Assembly (NCBI RefSeq): GCF_000718255.1
Contig: NZ_JOFJ01000020.1
Span: 30,698-94,697 of the forward strand
Origin: Spirillospora albida
Lineage (GTDB): Bacteria > Actinomycetota > Actinomycetes > Streptosporangiales > Streptosporangiaceae
Length of the DNA stretch: 64,000 bases
Direction of reading: 5' to 3'
Shown: positions 58,883 through 64,000 of the stretch, piece after piece
Layout of the letters: the number at the start of each line of letters is the position of its first letter
Numbering within the stretch: the first letter of the stretch is position 1
Notes under the pieces: model-generated
Told to the model about the DNA's origin: nothing
Seen by the model: the letters and a program-made list of their open reading frames with translations, nothing else
Database searches by the model: none
Made by a program: the position numbers and the translations under genes

Positions 58883-59158
58883 ATGAGCGTGTCCGTCCGC
58901 ATCCCGACGATCCTGCGGACCTACACCGGCGGCGAGTCCGAGGTGAAGGCCGACGGCGACACCCTCCGCGCGGTCGTCGCCGACCTGGAGGCCAACTTCA
59001 CCGGCATCTCCGCCCGCATCCTGGACGACGCGGGCAAGATCCGCCGCTTCGTGAACGTCTACGTCGGTGACGAGGACGTCCGCTTCACCGAGGGCCTGGA
59101 CACCCCGACCCCGGCGGGCGCCCAGATCTCCATCATCCCGGCGGTCGCGGGCGGCTGA
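58883..59158 (+). CDS. ThiS/MoaD-family sulfur carrier protein
   Basis: A 91-aa ubiquitin-fold protein ending in VAGG, the di-glycine tail that is adenylated and thiocarboxylated by MoeB/ThiF-type enzymes. ILRTYTGGESEVKADGDTL, RFVNVYVGDEDVRF and ISIIPAVAGG are the family pattern. ATG 58883 is 18 nt after the ThrC-like stop with AAGGAG 8 nt upstream, so it is co-transcribed and under the same riboswitch. Closest analogues are CysO (cysteine synthesis) and HcyS. No activating enzyme is encoded here. Confidence 0.9.
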   Translation: MSVSVRIPTILRTYTGGESEVKADGDTLRAVVADLEANFTGISARILDDAGKIRRFVNVYVGDEDVRFTEGLDTPTPAGAQISIIPAVAGG

Positions 59159-59193
59159 CCGCACGCCCTCGCGGGGGGATGGCGGACGACATC

Positions 59194-59242
59194 GCGAGCC
59201 CGACCCGAGTGCGCCCTCGCAGGGCACTCGGGTCGGGCTCGC
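59194..59242 (+). terminator. Terminator after the sulfur-carrier gene
   Basis: Positions 59194-59212 and 59224-59242 form a 19-bp perfect stem with an 11-nt loop, ending the riboswitch operon. The rest of the 433-bp gap to groEL (59159-59591) holds this hairpin and the CIRCE elements, nothing else I can see. Confidence 0.9.
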
Positions 59243-59399
59243 TCGCTTCGAGGCAGGTCGCAGACGGTCGCGGCGAGGCGGAAACCGCCTGCGCGGGCCG
59301 GCCCACGGCACGTTCGAGACCGGCCAAAACGGGCTTTCCTCGCAGGTCGGACGGGTTTCGCCCGGCGTGGACGGGCGGCCCGGGCGAGGATGTTCGTTG

Positions 59400-59460
59400 C
59401 TTGCACTCGGCAGGGTAGAGTGCTAAACAAACATTGGCACTCTGCTGTGGAGAGTGACAG
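59400..59460 (+). promoter_or_regulatory. Tandem CIRCE elements (HrcA sites) upstream of groEL
   Basis: CTTGCACTC-N9-GAGTGCTAA (59400-59426) matches the CIRCE consensus at 16 of 18 arm positions. TTGGCACTC-N9-GAGTGACAG (59434-59460) matches at 14 of 18. Both keep the 9-bp spacer. They are 34 bp apart and start 132-192 nt before groEL. HrcA bound to them would repress groEL until heat shock. Confidence 0.9.
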
Positions 59461-59591
59461 CTTCACAGTTTGTGGGTCGGGGCGACGAGGCCTCAGCCCG
59501 GCGGCGGAATGGCAGCCGTCGGCGGGGGCCGTCCGTCGCGGGCGTCGGCTCGATCCCTTCAAGCCACCTTGTTCCGGGAGGACTGGAGCCT

Positions 59592-61217
59592 ATGGCTGCA
59601 AAGATGATCGCGTTCGACGAAGAGGCCCGCCGCGGTCTCGAGCGCGGCATGAACCAGCTCGCCGACGCCGTGAAGGTGACCCTTGGTCCCAAGGGGCGCA
59701 ACGTCGTGCTGGAGAAGAAGTGGGGCGCTCCCACGATCACCAACGACGGTGTGTCGATCGCCAAGGAGATCGAGCTCGAGGACCCGTGGGAGAAGATCGG
59801 GGCGGAGCTCGTCAAGGAGGTCGCCAAGAAGACCGACGACGTCGCCGGTGACGGCACCACCACGGCGACCGTCCTCGCCCAGGCCCTGGTACGCGAGGGC
59901 CTGCGCAACGTCGCGGCCGGCGCGAACCCGATGTCCCTGAAGCGGGGCATCGAGGCCGCGGTCGAGCGCGTCAGCGAGGAGCTGTCCAAGCTCGCCAAGG
60001 ACGTGGAGACCAAGGAGCAGATCGCCTCCACCGCCTCCATCTCCGCCGGCGACACGCAGATCGGCGAGATGATCGCCGAGGCGATGGACAAGGTCGGCAA
60101 GGAAGGCGTGATCACGGTCGAGGAGAGCCAGACCTTCGGTCTGGAGCTCGAGCTCACCGAGGGCATGCGCTTCGACAAGGGCTACATCTCGCACTACTTC
60201 GTGACCGACCCCGAGCGGATGGAAGCGGTCCTCGAGGACCCGTACATCCTGATCGTCCAGGGCAAGGTTTCGGCCAACAAGGACCTGCTGCCGGTCCTCG
60301 AGGGTGTCATGCAGGGCGGCAAGCCGCTGCTGATCATCGCGGAGGACGTCGAGGGCGAGGCCCTGGCCACGCTGGTCGTCAACAAGATCCGCGGCATCTT
60401 CAAGTCCGTCGCGGTGAAGGCCCCCGGCTTCGGCGACCGCCGCAAGGCCATGCTGCAGGACATCGCCGTCCTCACCGGCGGCCAGGTCATCAGCGAGGAC
60501 GTCGGCCTCAAGCTGGAGAACACCTCGGTCGACATGCTCGGCCGCGCCCGCAAGATCGTCATCGCCAAGGACGAGACGACGATCGTGGACGGCGCCGGTG
60601 ACGCCAACGAGATCGCGGGCCGGGTCAACCAGATCCGCACCGAGATCGACAACACCGACTCCGACTACGACCGCGAGAAGCTCCAGGAGCGCCTGGCCAA
60701 GCTCGCGGGCGGCGTCGCCGTCATCAAGGCCGGCGCCGCGACCGAGGTGGAGCTCAAGGAGCGCAAGCACCGCATCGAGGACGCCGTCCGCAACGCGAAG
60801 GCCGCGGTCGAAGAGGGCATCGTCCCCGGCGGTGGCGTCGCGCTGCTGCAGGCCGGCGCCAAGGCGTTCGACAAGCTGGAGCTTGCGGGCGACGAGGCCA
60901 CGGGTGCGAACATCGTGAAGCGCGCCCTCGAGGAGCCGCTCAAGCAGATCGCCGTGAACGCCGGCCTCGAAGGCGGCGTCGTGGTGGAGCGGGTCCGCTC
61001 GCTCACCCCGGGCGAGGGCCTGAACGCGGCCACCGGCGAGTACGTCAACATGTTCGAGTCGGGCATCCTCGACCCGGCCAAGGTGACCCGGTCCGCGCTG
61101 CAGAACGCCTCGTCGATCGCCGCGCTGTTCCTGACCACCGAGGCGGTCATCGCCGAGAAGCCCGAGAAGAACCCGGCCCCGGCGGGCATGCCCGACGGCG
61201 GAGGCATGGACTTCTGA
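59592..61217 (+). CDS. groEL: 60-kDa chaperonin GroEL
   Basis: A 541-aa chaperonin. ATP-binding VTLGPKGRNVVLEKKWG, catalytic GDGTTTATVLAQ, and VEEGIVPGGGVALLQAG are invariant blocks; the C terminus ends in the GGM-type DGGGMDF. No groES precedes it, so this is the lone groEL copy (GroEL2-like) usual in actinobacteria, where the groES-groEL1 pair is elsewhere. ATG 59592 has GGAGG upstream. Control by HrcA through the two CIRCE sites is expected. A strong terminator follows. Confidence 0.97.
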   Translation: MAAKMIAFDEEARRGLERGMNQLADAVKVTLGPKGRNVVLEKKWGAPTITNDGVSIAKEIELEDPWEKIGAELVKEVAKKTDDVAGDGTTTATVLAQALVREGLRNVAAGANPMSLKRGIEAAVERVSEELSKLAKDVETKEQIASTASISAGDTQIGEMIAEAMDKVGKEGVITVEESQTFGLELELTEGMRFDKGYISHYFVTDPERMEAVLEDPYILIVQGKVSANKDLLPVLEGVMQGGKPLLIIAEDVEGEALATLVVNKIRGIFKSVAVKAPGFGDRRKAMLQDIAVLTGGQVISEDVGLKLENTSVDMLGRARKIVIAKDETTIVDGAGDANEIAGRVNQIRTEIDNTDSDYDREKLQERLAKLAGGVAVIKAGAATEVELKERKHRIEDAVRNAKAAVEEGIVPGGGVALLQAGAKAFDKLELAGDEATGANIVKRALEEPLKQIAVNAGLEGGVVVERVRSLTPGEGLNAATGEYVNMFESGILDPAKVTRSALQNASSIAALFLTTEAVIAEKPEKNPAPAGMPDGGGMDF

Positions 61218-61245
61218 TCGGCACCGCGTAACCACGCACCATGAG

Positions 61246-61273
61246 AGGGGCGGCCCCACGGGCCGCCCCTTTT
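61246..61273 (+). terminator. Terminator after groEL
   Basis: AGGGGCGGCCC (61246-61256) and GGGCCGCCCCT (61260-61270) form an 11-bp stem with a CAC loop, followed by TTTT. Confidence 0.95.
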
Positions 61274-61423
61274 GCGCATCCGGCCCGCCCTCCACCGCAC
61301 GGCCGGAAAACGCGAGTTCCTTCCCTCCACCCGCGCACCTTGGGAGGATCGCCGCCTGGACACCGTTCCCGCCGCGAAGCGGCGGACGCGTCCACGAGAT
61401 GCCCCCGACAGGCAGGAGAACCC

Positions 61424-62011
61424 GTGAGCGACGTCTTCGCCTCCCCCAACCTCAGGGTCGAACAGCCACGCCGAGGCCCCTTCGCCAAATCCCGGTACAG
61501 GGTGATGGACGGCGACGGCACCGTCCTCGCCATCGCCGCCGAGAAGAACGACCGCCGCGGCCTGGAGACCCTCCGGACCGCCATCGGCAAATCCGACCTG
61601 GACGCCCGAGCGGTCCTCCTCACCACCCCCGACGGCGAACCCCTCCTGATCATCGACAAGGCCGCCGGACGGGAACGCACCGAGATCCGCACGCCCGTCG
61701 GTGAACTCCTCGGCGCCTTCGTCACCGAGCGCATCGGCCGCCGCTACCTCCTCCGGGACGGCGAGGACACCCGCGTCGGCCTCGTCACCGTGGACCTCGG
61801 ACACAACAACTTCGAGGTCACCGCCGTCCAGGGCGGCAAGGTCGCCCACGTCCGCAAGAAATGGGCCGGCCTCGCCACCCACCTGCTCACCAACGCGGAC
61901 AAGTACGACGTCGAGATCTTCGGCACCGTCCCCGAACCCCTGCGGACCATGGCCGCCATGACCGCCATCGTCATGGACATGAACCTCCACGAATCCAAGG
62001 ACCTTGTTTGA
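61424..62011 (+). CDS. LURP-one-related / phospholipid scramblase-like protein
   Basis: A 195-aa protein with the LURP-one/scramblase 12-strand barrel pattern: LRVEQPRRGPFAKSRYRVMD, then GELLGAFVTERIGRRYLLRD and FGTVPEPLRTMAAMTAIVMDM with the central C-terminal helix. Bacterial members are uncharacterised; the fold binds lipids or nucleic acids. GTG 61424 has AGGAGA 7 nt upstream. It stands alone after the groEL terminator. Confidence 0.75.
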   Translation: MSDVFASPNLRVEQPRRGPFAKSRYRVMDGDGTVLAIAAEKNDRRGLETLRTAIGKSDLDARAVLLTTPDGEPLLIIDKAAGRERTEIRTPVGELLGAFVTERIGRRYLLRDGEDTRVGLVTVDLGHNNFEVTAVQGGKVAHVRKKWAGLATHLLTNADKYDVEIFGTVPEPLRTMAAMTAIVMDMNLHESKDLV

Positions 62012-62269
62012 TTGCTGTGTCTGCTTGCAGCGCCCTTGGCGTCAGGCGCTTGGGCGCCTTCCTTCTACGGGCACTGCGGTGCGATCGCTGCATCGCTTCG
62101 ACTCGCCCGGGGGGCTCGCTGCGCGATCAGGTTCTCGCTTCGCTCGAACCTGGCTTCGCTCGCGATCGCGACGGTTCCGGTCGTCGACGGCTGAGGCGCC
62201 GGTCGGGGTCGGCGCGCCGGTTCCCCCACTCGGCTTCCGGTGCACGCCGAGGCGAGGTACGTTCCGCTC
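62012..62269. other. Intergenic region with a stem-loop
   Basis: No gene is supported here. CAGGTTC (62128-62134) pairs with GAACCTG (62146-62152) across 11 nt, within repeated TTCGCTCG-type words (62136-62161). It may terminate the LURP-one gene. The rest shows no open frame with family features. Confidence 0.4.
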
Positions 62270-62626
62270 GTGCAGGCCGGGCCCGGACGTCCGAACGGCT
62301 GGTGGATCTCACCGGCGGTTCCGACCATCGCGAACTGCGCGCTGGCCGTCCTCTGGGCCTTCTCGGGCCTCGGCGGCTGGGGTGAGGCCGCCTTCTGCGG
62401 CACCGGCACCGGGCACGACCTCCAGTGCGGCGCGGACTTCGCGACCGCGGTGTCCGCCTCCCTCCCGGTCGCGGCGCTGGCCGCCGGAATCGGCGTGGCC
62501 GCCTGGACGACCCCGTCCGTCCGGCACCGCCCGCAACGCCTGGACGCGCTGCTCGCCACGGCGGCCGCCGTCTGGATGATCGCCGAGGGCATCCTCTTCG
62601 TCGGCGGCTACCAGGCCAAACCCTGA
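62270..62626 (+). CDS. Hypothetical membrane protein
   Basis: A 118-aa protein with about three hydrophobic helices: IANCALAVLWAFSGLGG (about 20-36), VAALAAGIGVAAW (about 66-78) and LLATAAAVWMIAEGILFVGG (about 93-112), and two Cys in a short outer loop (FCGTGTGHDLQCG). GTG 62270 lies 6 nt after a TACGTT hexamer; GTG 62240 is a longer alternative. I do not recognise the family. Confidence 0.6.
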   Translation: MQAGPGRPNGWWISPAVPTIANCALAVLWAFSGLGGWGEAAFCGTGTGHDLQCGADFATAVSASLPVAALAAGIGVAAWTTPSVRHRPQRLDALLATAAAVWMIAEGILFVGGYQAKP

Positions 62627-62714
62627 TCCCCGGCCCCGACTCGCATGTGGCGCGTCAGCCCGGGAACAGCCGTCGTCTTGACCTTGACCGCGCTTGAGGT
62701 CGCAGGATCATCGC

Positions 62715-63497
62715 ATGGATCTCACGAATACCGCGGTCGTTCTCGGACCGGGTGGTCTGGTCGGAACCGCCTGGATGACGGGACTCGCCGCCGGAATGCG
62801 GGAGCACGGCGCGGACCTCGCCGACGCGGACCTGATCGTCGGCAGCTCGGCGGGTGCGATCGTCGGAGCGGCGCTGCGTTCCGGACGGAACCTGGAGGAG
62901 CTCGCGGTCCTGCCGACTCCGCGCGGTCCGGCGCCGGGCCCCGGACGGCTGGACGAGGTGCTCGCCGTCCTCGGCGACCCCACCCTGGACCCGGCGCAGG
63001 CGCGACGGCTGGCGGGGCGGATCGCGCTGGAGACGGAGACGATCCCCGAGGAAGCCCACCTCGCGTCGATGGAGTTCCTGACCGGGGCGCGGGAGTGGCC
63101 ACGGGCCCGGCTGCTGATCACAGGAGTCGATGTGGACAGCGGTGAACCCGTGGTGTGGGACCGCGACAGCGGCGCCCCAGCGGTGGCGGCCGTGGCGGCG
63201 AGCTGCGCGATGCCGGGCTTCTACCCGCCGATCAGCATCGGCGGACGCCGGTACATGGACGGCGGCATCGCGGGCGGCGGCAACGTCGGCCTGGCCGCCG
63301 GCGCCGAGAGGATCGTGCTGGTCGAGCCGGTGGCGCACCTGTACGCCTGGAAGGGGGACGTGCACGTGGACGTCCGGATCGTTCCGGACGAGGAGTCCCT
63401 TGAGGTGTTCGGTCCCGTCCTGGGCGACTACACCGTCTGGGGCGCCGCCTACCGCGCCGGCGTCCGCCAGGCCGCGGAGGCGGCCGGCAAGCTCTGA
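62715..63497 (+). CDS. Patatin-like phospholipase
   Basis: A 260-aa patatin-family acyl hydrolase. The oxyanion loop is GPGGLVGTAW, the nucleophile Ser is in IVGSSAGAIVG (G-x-S-x-G), and the Asp of the dyad is in YMDGGIAGGG (D-G-G). It would cleave acyl ester bonds of membrane phospholipids or other lipids. ATG 62715 has AGGA 7 nt upstream. It lies just upstream of the rRNA promoter region with no terminator I can see. Confidence 0.88.
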   Translation: MDLTNTAVVLGPGGLVGTAWMTGLAAGMREHGADLADADLIVGSSAGAIVGAALRSGRNLEELAVLPTPRGPAPGPGRLDEVLAVLGDPTLDPAQARRLAGRIALETETIPEEAHLASMEFLTGAREWPRARLLITGVDVDSGEPVVWDRDSGAPAVAAVAASCAMPGFYPPISIGGRRYMDGGIAGGGNVGLAAGAERIVLVEPVAHLYAWKGDVHVDVRIVPDEESLEVFGPVLGDYTVWGAAYRAGVRQAAEAAGKL

Positions 63498-63621
63498 ACC
63501 GATGAGCGATCTCCGGTGGCGGAGAACCGCGATCGGGAACGAAATCGCAGGTCAAGCGGGACACGCTGCGACTGCCGGGGCGCGGCGCACCGCAGCGACG
63601 CGCCGGATGTCGCCGGCCGGT

Positions 63622-63650
63622 TTGACGTTGCGCCGCCATGGGCATACTGT
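63622..63650 (+). promoter_or_regulatory. rRNA promoter candidate 1
   Basis: TTGACG (63622-63627) and TACTGT (63645-63650) with a 17-bp spacer. First of three promoter-like elements before the rRNA leader. Confidence 0.65.
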
Positions 63651-63775
63651 TCTCTTCGCCCCACGGGGAGCGGGACGCCGAGAGGCGGCCGGCCCAAAGG
63701 GAACCCACTCACGAACCAGTCGATGCGGCTTCGTCGCGTCGGCAGCGCCGTGGGCGGGGTCAGAAAAGCTCGAAT

Positions 63776-63803
63776 TTGACATTCGAGCCGGATCTGATGA
63801 AAT
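63776..63803 (+). promoter_or_regulatory. rRNA promoter candidate 2
   Basis: Consensus TTGACA (63776-63781) and TGAAAT (63798-63803) with a 16-bp spacer, within sequence resembling candidate 3. Confidence 0.6.
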
Positions 63804-63864
63804 AGCTCCACCGCCGGAAAGGAACCGCGCAAGCGGAACCGAACAGCGGATCGGAAGCCCGGAA

Positions 63865-63892
63865 TTGACAATCCAGGCGGAACCGATAAAGT
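63865..63892 (+). promoter_or_regulatory. rRNA promoter candidate 3
   Basis: Consensus TTGACA (63865-63870) and TAAAGT (63887-63892) with a 16-bp spacer. The strongest of the three; transcription would start near 63899. Confidence 0.75.
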
Positions 63893-63953
63893 AAATGAGT
63901 CGCCCCGGGGCGAGACTCGCGGATGCGGGTTGAGCGCGGTGGGTGTCCGTTTC

Positions 63954-63976
63954 TTGAGAACTCAACAGCGTGTTAA
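63954..63976 (+). promoter_or_regulatory. rRNA operon leader element
   Basis: TTGAGAACTCAA (63954-63965) followed by CAGCGTGTT is the conserved leader signature upstream of 16S rRNA genes in actinobacteria. It is taken as part of the antitermination or processing leader. The 16S gene should start beyond the right edge. Confidence 0.75.
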
Positions 63977-64000
63977 AAGCCAGTGCCTTTATCGATCCGG

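Overview
The window is high-GC actinobacterial DNA. Coding density is high, GTG and TTG starts are common, and many start codons lie 6-7 nt after a -10-like hexamer, as expected for leaderless mRNAs. Mycothiol glycosyltransferase MshA, the PhoU / SenX3-RegX3 locus and the LpqE-CarD-IspF-CysS-RlmB block point to a filamentous or mycelial actinomycete. A member of the Streptosporangiales (for example an Actinomadura-like organism) is my guess from gene content, not a proven assignment. I see no transposon, prophage or CRISPR array; the window looks like chromosomal core with accessory patches.

Layout. 0-9 kb: truncated SGNH hydrolase, a TetR/MmpL divergent pair, cytochrome bd oxidase (cydAB) divergent from a BlaI/M56-peptidase pair, and a MarR/MFS efflux pair. 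9.1-10.3 kb: tryptophanyl-tRNA synthetase behind a leader peptide and a textbook attenuator. 10.3-19.7 kb: small regulators and enzymes (TetR, HTH_42 protein, MarR, extradiol dioxygenase, epimerase, macrodomain, universal stress protein, acyl-CoA synthetase, methyltransferase, SDR). 19.8-24 kb: mshA-YbjN-gpmA, AraC and VOC proteins. 24-28 kb: DUF6924 protein, phoU divergent from senX3-regX3 with a PHO box between. 28-34.4 kb: LpqE-like lipoprotein, carD, ispF (no ispD between them), DUF2637 protein, cysS, rlmB. 34.4-36.1 kb: ECF42-type sigma factor with its YciI/DGPF partner, and tRNA-Thr(UGU). 36.2-37.9 kb: membrane-anchored HTH protein and a small secreted protein. 38-42.6 kb: a tightly overlapping operon of Acg-type nitroreductase, hemerythrin, nitronate monooxygenase-like protein and radical SAM/SPASM protein, with DosR-like boxes upstream. 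42.7-48.1 kb: GlsB-type protein, mycosin-like protease, SHOCT protein, MarR, DUF3263 protein and otsB. 48.2-50.4 kb: a tandem pair of paralogous membrane-anchored proteins. 50.4-56.3 kb: PadR, Ser/Thr kinase, ECF sigma factor, sulfotransferase, otsA. 56.4-59.2 kb: cation diffusion facilitator, then a SAM-I riboswitch driving a threonine-synthase-like enzyme and a ThiS/MoaD-like sulfur carrier. 59.4-61.2 kb: groEL under a double CIRCE element. 61.4-64 kb: LURP-one protein, membrane protein, patatin, and at the right edge a tandem promoter array and leader typical of an rRNA operon, whose 16S gene must lie just outside.

How parts work together. Several regulator/operator pairs can be read directly: BlaI and three 15-bp-spaced sites facing cydA, MarR and TTGA-N4-TCAA sites facing an extradiol dioxygenase, TetR and TGCA-periodic sites facing MmpL, and RegX3 with a PHO box at phoU/senX3. 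The most unusual metabolic hypothesis is the riboswitch-controlled ThrC-like enzyme plus sulfur carrier, which could make homocysteine from O-phosphohomoserine and a protein thiocarboxylate. The most unusual uncharacterised operon is the four-gene hypoxia-like cluster at 38-42 kb.
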